Shown piece by piece: positions 31,948-43,078 of a DNA stretch of 64,000 nucleotides. Within the stretch, counting starts at the first letter, position 1, and every line of letters begins with the position of its first letter. The DNA is taken from NCBI GenBank assembly GCA_028622995.1, contig JAJQJQ010000004.1:7378001-7442000 (forward strand), written 5' to 3'. A program made the translations under genes and the position numbers. The notes beneath the pieces are model-generated. The model saw only the letters and a program-made list of their open reading frames with translations, made no database searches and was not told the origin of the DNA. The DNA is from Panagrolaimus kolymaensis. Taxonomy: Eukaryota > Nematoda > Chromadorea > Rhabditida > Panagrolaimidae.

Positions 31948-32391
31948 ATGGATCAACAACATTCTCCCACTGCATCTTCTGCTTCCTCGTCTGCTATTGT
32001 TGTTGGATTTACAACTCCAAATAAACCCATTCCTTCAAAAGTTTATGAGAGACTTCAAAATGCTCCACGAACCACTAAAAGACGACAACTTTTTCCCAAG
32101 AACCTTCGATTTGAATCTTTATCTTTTTCTGATGATTCTGAAATCTCCCAAAATGATGATGATGTAATTATGGATGCTATAGTAAACACTCCACCTCGAA
32201 AACCTTTTTCACCATCCATGGTTGAGAAGCTCACATTTGCCCCTCGATCTCGACGAATTTCTTCCATTCTTCAGCGATCTGATTCTTCATCTTCGTTAAA
32301 ACAACAAAAACGACGATCACATCCTATTACTTGGGCACCCAAAAAGAAGACCATCGTTCGTAGATCTCTTCAACTTTCTAAAGCTAATTAA
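31948..32391 (+). CDS. Small basic Ser-rich protein with an internal repeat
   Basis: Single-exon frame of 147 aa. A Ser-rich N-terminus is followed by two copies of one motif: PIPSKVYERLQNAPRTTKRR (about 27-46) and PFSPSMVEKLTFAPRSRR (about 86-103), consensus P-x-x-P-S-x-V-x-x-L-x-x-A-P-R-x-x-R-R. An acidic segment lies between them (DDSEISQNDDD), and a Lys/Arg-rich end follows. There is no signal peptide or membrane segment, so nuclear or cytosolic. Two linear motifs in a disordered chain suggest a bivalent docking protein. I do not recognise the family. Confidence 0.6.
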   Translation: MDQQHSPTASSASSSAIVVGFTTPNKPIPSKVYERLQNAPRTTKRRQLFPKNLRFESLSFSDDSEISQNDDDVIMDAIVNTPPRKPFSPSMVEKLTFAPRSRRISSILQRSDSSSSLKQQKRRSHPITWAPKKKTIVRRSLQLSKAN

Positions 32392-33856
32392 GCTTTTTAT
32401 ATTTATTTATTTGAGTTTTAGTATTATTACTTTTGTTTATTATTATTTTGTTTTGTAAAATATTTTTGTGCTGTGTATGTATATTATGTTTTTTGGTTTC
32501 TTAATAAATCCTATATAATCATTTTCAATGTGTCTTAAAAGCAGTTTGAGAAATGAACGGAACAACATAGTCATTAGTTGATTAGATTCTTCGTAGACTA
32601 ATTAAAAAGTTGTTAAATAACTTTGCGGCAGATTTATGTACTTACAATCTCCAACCACATTTACTTGCTTGAAAGATAATTTAACTGATTGAAAGAAAAG
32701 CTCGATTTTTTAGAGGAATTTTTTCTTTACCCATTTTTGTTTTAGTAATAATTCATCGTTCTTTTACTACTCAAATAATTATTTGGATTAAAGGAACAAA
32801 TGATTGCGATGTGTAAGAAGCAGATATTTATTAATTTGTCGAAAACAGCTATGAATACTAATAAGCATATTTGCTTGCTCTCTCTTTAAAAATTTATGCA
32901 TCATAATTAAAGGTTAGCCGATAATGAATCAACTTTGGGGCAAGCAACTTTAGATAAGCTTTTTTTGTTAAAGATATCTGTGAGGAGATACCTCTCATAA
33001 AACCAACTATGTATGTATGCTTTATATGTGAAATTATAACCCTTTTTGTTGTTGTTCTGATTATTATTTAAATTTGATATTGCCAAATCCACTGAAACCA
33101 TTTTTTGAGAAAAGCTTCTTTTTTTCGTTGACAAAATGAAAGTATCAATTTTCTTGAAAGAAGAAAAACATCACCTTTTTTCTTGATGTTTATGGACTTT
33201 TTGTTACGGTATTCGTAAAAAAATATTGTTTATGTCGTCTTTAATTTTTAAGGATGTAAAGCTCTCATAATTTCTTTGCTTAATCCATTTTTGATTGAAG
33301 CAACAAAAAAATGTGGCAAAAATTTTGTAAACTTTCTGGTTGCTTCATTTAACTTATTCCAATGATATTCTAGTACTTTTAAATCTTTCAAAAACTAATT
33401 TACTTTTGTTTTTGTGTTTAAAAAAGCTTTTGATTTTTTCTTTTTTTGGTAAAGCTAATAAAAAAGAAATGACAAACATTATATTTGGGAAAAAAGTTGT
33501 TTCATTTAAACAAAAGTAAGAAAAAAAACTAAAAAAAAATCTATGATTAGTTTTTTTTGATTGTTTGTTTCTTTGTTTTACAACTAAAAAAATTATTATC
33601 AGAAAGACAAAGAAATTATTTTATTCTGTTCCCTTTTTTTATCTAACAATAAAAAGGCATCATCAACTTTTCCAGAAACTTATGTTCCAAAAAATGAAAA
33701 AGGATTAAAAAAAAAGTAATAATAAAAGTTTGATTAATTTGTTTGAGCGCGATTTTTATGTTTTTATTTTTATAATTTTAACTTCCAAATTTTTAGGGTA
33801 AAAATTTGCAGGTATTTTGGATTTTATTTTAATAAACTTGTAGCAGCCAAAAAAAA
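32392..33856. other. Intergenic region, nothing recognised
   Basis: About 1.45 kb, strongly AT-rich. AATAAA at about 32502-32507 fits the end of the preceding gene. No coding-like frame was seen. Confidence 0.5.
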
Positions 33857-35205
33857 ATGGAAAGAGGTAAGAAAAATTAGAGGGAAAAATGTGGGGCAAA
33901 ATAAATTAAGTTTGAAGCAACAAAAAACAATGAAAGAAATTTGTAATTTTCACTGTGGCACATGGCTGTCATAGCAAAGTCATTCATGCTTACCAGAATT
34001 TTTTTTCAAGTGAAAAATAATTTTTTTAAATACTTTATTTTTTTTTAGATAAAAATTATGAAGAAATTTGGGATAAAATTATTATTGAAATGCTTTACAC
34101 TAATCCATCGAATGGAGGAGAAATAGTAAAAAGTTTAAATTTTTTTAAAATTGCTGCTTTGGAATTTGCTCGACAGCTTGAAAGTGATGGACATCATGAA
34201 AGAGGGGAACCACATTATTTTGAAGTAAGTAATGAAAATCATGAAATTGAAGAACATCAAAAAATCAAAGAACCCAAAAGTAGCGAAAAAGAAAATGATG
34301 GTCCATCGACGACAACGCATCCAAAAATAGGCAAATATCACGTGTCGTCTTCGACTATGATGGATAAAACTCAATCCAATGGAAATTTATATTCTTCTTT
34401 GAAAGGAAGTAGTACATCATCAAATGTTCATGAAACAGCTAAAAAATTTGAGCATCAACCTTTTAATCATCAAAAAATTATTATTCCACCATCATCCCAT
34501 ATTTCTTCTTCATCGTCTTCGTCTTCCAAACCAAAACCACCCATTCCAATTTCAGTGGCAAAAACAACAGAAATATTTAAAAATCAAAAACGTGATTCAA
34601 TTTTAACTGATTCAACTTTCGACAAACTTGGCAGCGGTGGAGGAAGAGGAGAACATCAGAAAGAAAATGAAAGAAATCAAATTTTGCATGAATCAAAAAA
34701 TCTAGGAGATTTTGGAAATAAACGTTTTTCATTACAAATTGAATCGATTTTGCGTGAACCCAAACAACCTTTGGAAAATTTAAAAAATGAAAAAATCGCC
34801 ACCAAATCTCAAATTGATAAAGATATTAGAAATGCTGTTGTTGAAGAAAGAATTGAATCAAAAAAGGATGTCACAATTCAAACGGATAAAATCATAGAAA
34901 AACAACAAAAACAATCTGAAACCAAAGTTGATGTTCCAATAATTCCTCCTCCTCAAATTTCCCATCTAAAAATAGAAGAACCATTAAAACCAATAACAAC
35001 AACGGAAACCTTTGTAAAGCCACCACCTCCACCACCAATTTCAAAACCACCCATGATTGAACCAAAAATTAAACCTCCACCACCTCAAGTACCTCAACGA
35101 CATCCATTAGGGGCCACAGCCATATGTAATGATGGAACATATAGTTTTAGTCAAAATCGTCGAGGTACTTGCTCTCATCATGGTGGTGTAAGTCAATGGT
35201 TATAA
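33857..35205 (+). CDS. Disordered protein with C-terminal DUF3761-like domain
   Basis: Exon 1 is tiny (33857-33866, ATG GAA AGA G with a GTAAG donor). Exon 2 (34049-35205) begins right after TTTTTTAG. They join in phase to give MERDKNYEEIWDKIIIEML..., 388 aa. Residues 1-45 look helical. Residues about 50-350 are low-complexity, rich in Ser, Lys and Pro with PPPPPP runs. The last about 35 residues (GATAICNDGTYSFSQNRR then GTCSHHGGVSQWL) match the DUF3761 pattern I know from bacterial secreted proteins (conserved Cys, DGTYS, GTCSHHGGV). No signal peptide is visible in this model. Whether the domain came from bacteria or is more widely spread in nematodes needs a search. Confidence 0.7.
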
Positions 35206-36376
35206 TAGCCATTCACATAAATATATGCGTTTTGGAGTTATCGATCGCGTTCAGACTCCATGGAATTGATTTTTTTATATTTTATTGAACGTGAACGTTT
35301 AAAACATTTTTTAGGAAAAAATAAAATTAATTTATAATAATTGGTTATTTTGTTTTTAATAAAATAAAAGTTTGAACAACAAAAAAAATTGTCGTCATCA
35401 ACTACTTTAATCAATCCAAAGTCACGAGTTAATTAAAAATCCAAAAAGATAATAACCTCTGCGTCTTATTTTTTTTAATATATATTGCTGTTGAACCTTT
35501 TACCTATCTTATCATTTAACGAATACCTATTTTTCTTTTCTTGTGCTAATAAAGCATTTTTTTCTTCAACACAAGCATCATCCATTTATTCAACGACGAA
35601 AGAAAAAAATCAATTGTTTCCTTTTTCACAAATAAATGGAAGCAGCAACCCCAATGATTTTTAGATAGGTAAAAAAAAGAAATGGTATGTATGCTTATGT
35701 TTTCCGTATTTTTTTCTCGCTTTCTTGAGAAAATAGAAAAAATTGAATAATAATGAATCAGCGTCAACGAAGAAAAAATTATTTCGATGATAAATTTATT
35801 AAGCGTCTGAGATATTTTCATTTTTTAATTTTTCTTTAACCTTAATTGATTTTTTGTTTGTTCGACAGATAGTTTTCGAAAGGTTTTTTGGAACTTATTT
35901 TTTTATTTATACATATTTCAAAAAAAAAATCCCGAATTTTTTTGCTTTTATTTTCGAGATTGAATGCAATAGCTTACATCCAAAATCTCGTTTACGAGTT
36001 GCTGTCGGTGGCCTTCTTAATTCGATTATCCTGAAGAAAAAAATCATTTTGAAACTTCACTTTTTTTTTTTGAAACAGCAGCCAATTTTTTCTTTGAACT
36101 TTGCCCACAAAAAAATAATCAGTGAAAAATGATAAAAAAAACGTGCTTGCTTTGTGTTTTTTCCCTTAAATCTTGAACTCGTGGCTCACTTGTATTTTTT
36201 TTATTTCTCCAAAATTGAAGTCTCCTAAAAAATATGATAACGAACGCAACAACAAAAAAACGCGCAAAATTTTGTTTTATTCATTAAAAAAAACTCTATC
36301 ATAAAAACGGAATATTCGAGTTTTAATAATAATATTTTTTAGGGTTACTAAATTCTGCTTCAGCCAACAAACACCC
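35206..36376. other. Intergenic region, nothing firmly recognised
   Basis: About 1.2 kb. AATAAA near 35358 suits the end of the preceding gene. A short GC-richer piece at about 35965-36030 translates as SLHPKSRLRVAVGGLLNSII and may be a coding relic, but it has no splice or homology support. TTTTTTAG at about 36335-36342 may be the outron acceptor of the phosphatase gene. Confidence 0.45.
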
Positions 36377-38509
36377 ATGAAAATGATGTTGAAGCTTTTA
36401 ATATTTATATTTATTGCAATACATGCGGGACTTTTAGCCGCGGGTGGAGCAGTTCCAGAACAAGTACATCTTGCAATTGGAAAAAATCAAAATTCCATGG
36501 TTGTTACATGGGTTTCTTTGCAGCCAAGTTAGTAATATTTTTCTTACTTTTTTTTATAAAGAATTTTATCGAGCTCTTGATTATCGATCTGAGAATCAAA
36601 ATTTGGGAATTAGCATTTTTTAAATACGAAAATTCTTCAGCAGCTAAAAAAATTTAAATAAAAAACCATTTTGAAAATATTTGAATTTCCAAATTTTATT
36701 ATTTCAGGCAGTGGAGGTCCACCAATAATTAAATATGGCCCATCATCACTGGTTAATGCAAAGTTGGGTGAAACAGTGGATTTTGAATATAATGGTGTTC
36801 ATCGATATATTCATTCTGTAACTTTGGATGATTTAATTCCAGCTACTTTATACTGTATGTTCTCACATTTATTTTGTTTTAGGACGCAATTTACCTAAAA
36901 ATTATGGGGTTTTCTTATTTTTTATTTTTAAGATTATCAAGTTGGTTCACCTGATGGAATGAGTAAACAATATCAATTTAAAAGTTTCCCATCACCTGAA
37001 AGTAATATTCCATTAAAAGTATGCGCATTCGGAGATTTGGGATATTTAAATGGAACATCGATTCCATATTTAATTAAAGCAGCTGAAAATGGTGATTTTG
37101 ATATGATTATTCATATTGGTGATATCGCATATGATTTACACACAGATAATGGAGAAAGAGGAGATTTATATATGCGTGAAATGGAGCCTTTAGTTTCTCG
37201 AGTTCCATATATGGTGATTGCGGGAAATCATGAGGATGATGGAAAAAATTTTAGTCATTATCAAAATCGCTTTAAAATGCCGGGATTTGATAATCAATTT
37301 TATAGGTATGTTTGAAAGGAATTTTATGATTTAATGCACGCAAAAAAAGCGATACTGAAAATTTTTGTTTCGAAGCAAAAAATGACAAAATTTAGTATTT
37401 CCACAAATTTTATTTTTCGAAATCAAATTTCATTGGAAATATTTTTAATTCATTTTGCAATAAAAATTATTTGCAACAAAAAAAAACATTAAAAACTAAA
37501 ATTTAACTTTTGAATATTTTTTTAAAGCTTCGATGTTGGCCCAGTTCATTTCGTTGGAGTTAGCACAGAATATTATGGATATTTTTATGAATATGGTCAA
37601 GGCCCAGTTTTTAATCAATATACTTGGCTTTCGGATGATCTTAAAGTAAGCAGCTGCTTAAATTTAATTCTAGCAATTTTTTATCTCCAAAAAATATTTC
37701 TTTTTGTACTTTATTAATTTTTTAAGAAAGCTGATAAAAATCGTGCTAATGTTCCTTGGATCGTTTCATATCAACATCGACCATTTTATTGTTCCAATGA
37801 TAATTCATATGAATGTCGAGCATTTGAAAATTGGTTGGTTCGAACAGGATATGAAGAAATGCCAGGGCTTGAAGAATTATTTATTGAAACTAAAATGGAT
37901 ATTGGTTTTTGGGGTTTGCTTCTTTTAAAACATTTTTTGTTGTTGATAAAAGCAAAAACACTTAAAGAAATTTTTTTAAGGTCATGAACATTCATATGAA
38001 CGTTTTTATCCAGTTGCAAATCGAACGGTATATAAAGATGGTATAAATCCATATCAAAATGCTGCGGCTCCAACTTATATTGTTTCGGGTTCAGCTGGAT
38101 GTCATACACCTAAAGCATCTTTTGGTGAACCTAATCCTGCTAGTGCTTATCGGTAGGTTTTATATATACATACTTTTAATGGCCAATTTTTTTTTTCACC
38201 TAAAAAAAATTCTTCTAATTTTTTACATTTTAATTTATATATATTTTTAGCTCCGATGATTTTGGTTATACTCTCATGACCGCATACAATCACACTCATA
38301 TAAATATTCAACAAATTTCGGTAGAAAAAAATGGTGTTATCGATGATATATGGCTTATAAAAGATAAAGGATATAAAATGTCAACAGTTAATCGACCATC
38401 CATTTCCTTCCCACCCGCGTTATATCAAGAAAAATGTTCAAATAGAGATCATCGATGTCGAAAAGAATTTGAAATTCGTAAATATGTAAGTCAAAATGGT
38501 TTTGCATAG
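36377..38509 (+). CDS. Purple acid phosphatase, secreted
   Basis: Binuclear-metal phosphomonoesterase of the plant-like (large) purple acid phosphatase family. Exons 36377-36527, 36708-36854, 36933-37305, 37528-37645, 37727-37913, 37981-38152 and 38251-38509 join in phase to 468 aa. It has a signal peptide (MLKLLIFIFIAIHAGLLA), then a fibronectin-like domain (VHLAIGKNQNSMVVTWVS, IIKYG), then the metallophosphatase domain with all five motif blocks: GDLG, GDIAYDL, GNHE, SYQHRP and GHEHSYERFYP. The metal-binding Asp, Tyr, Asn and His residues are therefore present. It should act outside the cell or in lysosomes on phosphate esters. The C-terminal KCSNRDHRCRKEFEIRKYV extension is short and charged. 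Confidence 0.93.
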
Positions 38510-38746
38510 TAATTTTATGACTGATTTTATCATTTTTTGTTTCTGGTGGAAGTAATAAAAAAATTGCCTTTATTTTACTTATATTTTTTTGCAAAAAAAC
38601 AAAACAAAAAATCATTGGAGAGAAAATGGAATGAAAGATAGTCAAATAAACAAAATTGCAAGAAAGTGATAATTTTAAAGGAGAAAAAAAAACAAGTAAA
38701 TAATTAGAATAAATAAAAAAAAATTTGATGGCTGCATTTTCAAATT

Positions 38747-39591
38747 TCATAATTGCAAAATTCTGGATGGTGGAACATTAAACTGGCAGTGAATCATACA
38801 TTTTAAGGAATTAGTTTGATTCATTAAATCTTCTTTGAATTGAGATAATTCTTCAGCGGTAAATTTAATGCTAAAGAAAGCTTCCGAATAAATTGTATTT
38901 GGTTCATAATTTCTTTTTATAAATTTAGTTAAAGGCGAAGCGTCAAGAATTCCAGAAATATTAAAAATGTGGAGATAAAAATTGTCGATTTTTGATTTAA
39001 ATTTCAAAGAATTTAGTTTTTCAAAAGTTTTGGTTGTAAATGTTTCGCATTCATTTGCATATTTAATTGATTCAGCTTGTGGAACTTTGGATAAAATATT
39101 ATCGATTGCAACTGGAATTCCTTGAGAATCCCTGATTTTGACTAACCATAAATGCAAACCAATTACTTTTCCACCGGCTAATAATAAATTAATTTCATCC
39201 AAAGTAATTTCTTGATTTTCAATTTGAAGATTCAAAACATCGCATCGATAAATAAATTTCTTTAAATCCAAAAAAGTCCATTTCCAATATGAGAAAACGA
39301 ACATAAAAACCAATATTTCTTTTTTTCATCAAGCTTATGTGCGGATTTTCTAGATAAAAATGACCAATAACACAATGAATTATTTTTTTCCCACGAAAAA
39401 TTTCCATCGATTAAAACTATCTTCTTTTTAGAAAAGAAATATTTGCAGGTTTGTTGTAGTTTTTGAAGTCCTTCAGGTGATTTTGGGTTTTCAGAAATAT
39501 ATGAAATAATTGGATTTGGAAGAGAAAAATATTGATGACGCGGAGAATCAAAAGAATATTTTGAATTTGAAGAAAAGGGTAAAACTTCCAT
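38747..39591 (-). pseudogene. F-box-like lineage-specific family, locus 2, probable frameshift
   Basis: The frame from 39591 reads MEVLPFSSNSKYSFDSPRHQ, then the family core FSLPNPIISYISENP...QTCKYFFSKKKIVLI and on to LDEKKKYWF. Family continuation then requires another frame: FVFSYWKWTFLDLKKFIYRC and onward to the stop at 38747 (ending NVPPSRILQL). The change falls near 39295-39315. I found no GT-AG pair there that restores phase, so a one- or two-base indel in the gene or the assembly is the simplest reading. The rest of the C-terminal half is open for 180 codons, so the damage, if real, is recent. Same family as the locus at 19851-20880. Confidence 0.6.
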
Positions 39592-40441
39592 TTTCTTTAT
39601 TTCTGCAAATCTTAAAAATATTATAAAAATGGTTAGAAATACTTTGGATGGCAAAGATCTAGACGATTAAAAAAAGCAAGGTTTATTTACGATGATTGGC
39701 TTATTTGTTGACCATGAAGCATATGCGTATGTATGCCTCAAAGCAAAATTTTGGAAAGTGAAAGGCTGAATGACACATTTTTCACAGTTTTTGTTTTAAT
39801 AAAAATTCAAAACAAAAATAAATAAAAGAAGAGTAAAAACGACAAATTTATCCATCACCAATCATCAATAAATAAGCTTTTATAAAACAAGCAATCGGTA
39901 GTTGTAATTCAAAATTATAAAATGCATAACTATCTTTGCTGCTGTCGATTTTCATGATCTCCATCGATGTCGGAATTGAAAATGAAAATTCGTAAACATG
40001 TAAGTCAAAAAAAAGTTTTATAATGCAGAAGGTTTACTCTTGCATTAGTGGAAGTAATAAAACCTTTTTATTTTATCACAAATTATTGATTCACTACACA
40101 AACAATAAAATCTTTGGGTTCTAACAAAATGGACAAATAAAATTTCACTTCACTAATTTCGCAATCTCGCATAAACACGTTTGAGTAATAATAATACAAA
40201 TAATTGAAAGGTGGCTAATCAAATATAAATATGACAAGTAAAAAAATTGTTTCGAAGAAAGGCTAAAAGTTAGTTGGTAAACAGAGAAAAAAAATCATCG
40301 GAAAAAAGAGAGAAAGAAGTTGTTTAAAGTTGACAAGATTCATTTAATAAAACAGAAAATACATACAAACAAAATTTTACAAAATAAAACAAAAAATTAC
40401 AATATTATAAACAGTTATTATTTCATTTCATTGCAAGGATT
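39592..40441. other. Intergenic region between two minus-strand genes
   Basis: About 850 bases, AT-rich, no gene seen. A short stretch at 39980-40070 (AAAATTCGTAAACATGTAAGTCAAA...GTGGAAGTAATAA) resembles the end of the phosphatase gene and its 3' flank at 38476-38562, so it may be a decayed duplicate of that end. Confidence 0.5.
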
Positions 40442-42295
40442 TTATTGATCAATGTGAACTTCTTGTTGACGATTATGATGATGTTTGGATTTCGCATGAT
40501 GTTCACAATAATTGAAGAATTCACTGAAAAATTGAGAATGAATTAGTAGTTTTAGTTAGGAAATAAACGAAAGAGAAACATGAGCTTAAAAGATCGTCAA
40601 AAACAAGCAAAAAACAAAGAGTTAGCTAAAGCAACAGAAAGGAGAAATAAAGGCATTCGAAATTTTTAGTCTTCCTTTTTTTTCAAGCCCAATCAAAAAG
40701 AGTAAATCGAAAAAGTAATAAGTACTCCTTAAACATCAACCAAAGCTCTAATATCTCATAAACAAGCCAAATAAAAAGTAAAAAGAAACATAAAATAATA
40801 AAGACTTTCTTGTATCTCCTCCTCATACCACAGTACTTAAACCTTTCCCAATGCATACTTGGTTGCTATCCCATCCATAATAACCACTTACAAACTCATT
40901 AATGACAAAGAAACAACAAACTTACGTTATAATTGATATAAAGTGTGGAGCACGATGAATCCATTTATGTCGAAGATTTAAGTTTGCTTCAAATTCAATA
41001 AATTTTACATCGATATCAGCTTTTTTTGCAGCATCAGCAAGAGATTCACCAAGATTGATAGGAATAATGTGATCATCAGCAGCATGCATAATAAGTACAG
41101 GACATTGAAACCTTTGAATTGATTTATCTGATTCCATAACAAGACCTGATTCAACCCATTTATCAATCATAATTTTATCAAACCATTTACCCCACCATTT
41201 CCATGGTTTCGAAAAGGGATGATTCTTTACAGCATCATAAATATTATTGAAAGGTGATTCTAAGATAGTTCCATATGGAGCAATACCAAGATCACTTAGT
41301 TCCGCCACGAATCGAGCAGAAACACCAGTACCCATAGAATGTCCCCAAACATAAATATGCTTCTTTGGAGCTTTTTCACGAACATAGTTATAAATAAAAT
41401 GTGCATCTTCAATTAATCCATCTTCACTTGGTTTTCCTGTTGAATCACCATAACCACGATAATCAATAGCCAGAACATGAAATTGCATTGCAGATAAACG
41501 ATTATATAAATCACATCGATGTGGATTTGTACGATCAAATGAGTTTCCATGAAAATAAACTACAATACCATGAGATTCAGCTGATAAAAGATTTTCAAAT
41601 TCTGTGTTGGTTAAGGGTGGACGAAGACCATTTGATATTGATTCTTCATATTTGATTGAAAGTTCATGAGGTAAAACATGCCATACACCAAGACTCGGTT
41701 CCATTCCATTACATAACACTTTTGCACCTCTTTCTTGTAAATGAAATTGACGACCAAGTGATTTTACACCATGCGAAGTAAGATTATCATAATCCACAAA
41801 TGGAACCTTTACTAAAAAAGAAGCATAAGCATTAGAATATCCAACAATGTCCATAGCTCAAAGAATAAGAAGGTGGATTTGCCTGCAATGAAGCTCCAAA
41901 AGTTAAAGGCATCGAAAACCATCACCATCAATCTTCTTCCAGCTAAGAGTAAGTAAATAAACGAACTCACCAAAATTCAGGAAAAATATGTGTTGAGTAA
42001 AATGTGGAACGACATTGAATAATATTGGCACAATAAGATAAAGAAATATGAAAGGTATTGAAGCAATTAATATAGTTTTACGAAATATTGTTATCATCGT
42101 TGACCTAGAAATTGAACAACATAATAAACAAAATAAAGGTTTTTTTGATGGTGAATCATCCGCCGCATCATCATCACTCAAAATGGAAGTTGAAGCATTT
42201 TTATTATTAAAAAGGTAAGCACTTTCATTTGATTCGGGTATTGATAAAGATACTTCGCTATTTTTGGACATACTTTTATTACCAAATAAAGTCAT
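40442..42295 (-). CDS. ABHD12-like monoacylglycerol/lysophospholipid hydrolase
   Basis: Serine hydrolase of the alpha/beta fold. ABHD12 enzymes are ER-membrane lipases acting on lysophosphatidylserine and monoacylglycerols. Exons 42295-41971, 41811-40926 and 40523-40442 join in phase to 430 aa. A hydrophobic segment near residues 77-100 (ILIASIPFIFLYLIVPILF) is the membrane anchor. LGVWHVLP then leads into the core, with HGNSFDR (oxyanion region), GHSMGTG with nucleophile Ser267, Asp354/355 in HAADDH, and His390 in LRHKW. The set is complete. The stretch MDIVGYSNAYASFL that opens the long frame at 41854 is intronic: an upstream stop precedes it, and TTTTTTAG at 41812 joins exon 3 in phase. 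The N-terminus is uncertain; a coding-looking exon at about 42570-42440 (FKYFIGSKSSSKAGT...) could precede it. Confidence 0.88.
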
Positions 42296-42785
42296 CAAAC
42301 ACTCCAGAAATTGCAAAAATAAGTGCAATGGTTTATCAAAGCGGAAAATGCGTGGTTTTGAAAGAACATGTAAAAATGAAAATATTGCGGGAGAAGGAAA
42401 ACCCAAACATAAAATGAATGAATGAAACAAAATAATCAACTTACCCCATTCTTTCTTGATTTGTGTATTTTAAAAATCAGCAATGATCCAAAATGTCGTC
42501 GTTGAAAGGGAAGAAGATGATTGATAGTTCCGGCTTTTGAAGATGATTTGCTTCCAATGAAATATTTGAACCTAAAAATCGGAAGTGTATCATTCATGAA
42601 TAAAAAATGTTCATCATTCGAGACAGAAAAAAAGTATGATAAGAGAGCGGAATGCAAACAAGCAAGCAAAAAAGGTGTAATTCACAGACATGAAATAATC
42701 TTTAATCAATGTTTTACAATAAATCAAATATTTTTAGGTTAGGGTATCAATAAATCAGTTTATTGTTTGATTTATTGCATAAAAA

Positions 42786-42899
42786 ATGGGAGGTAAAGCA
42801 AGCAAAAGTAAGTTTGATTGTAAAATTATTAAAGCTGCTTTCAAGAAAGTCAAAGTCAAACAAATCTCAATCAACCAAAGCGCAAAAAGAATCCACTAA
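42786..42899 (+). CDS. Possible tiny protein with N-myristoylation-like start
   Basis: ATG GGA GGT AAA GCA AGC AAA AGT gives MGGKASKSK..., 37 codons to TAA. MGGKxSK is a good N-myristoyl-transferase substrate pattern. The codons for Lys-Ser overlap a GTAAG that could be a donor, so the frame may be only a first exon. The rest (KAAFKKVKVKQISINQSAKRIH) is basic and unremarkable. Weak evidence; it may be chance. Confidence 0.25.
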   Translation: MGGKASKSKFDCKIIKAAFKKVKVKQISINQSAKRIH

Positions 42900-43078
42900 T
42901 TCAAAGAAATTTAATGTTACTTTAAACAGTTAGTTAACTTCGCAAAAAATCAGACAAAAATATATTAAAGTTTATTAAACAAAAGGTAATAAAATGATAC
43001 AAGAAATAAATACAATACAATACAATGATCAACAATGGTTCAGACGATAAATAAGGTACTAATCACCAGTAGAAAATT

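Noticed and set aside
41812..41854. Met at 41854 as the start of the ABHD12-like protein
   Set aside because: A TGA lies just upstream, and TTTTTTAG ending at 41812 lets the N-terminal membrane exon join in phase; the stretch is intronic.
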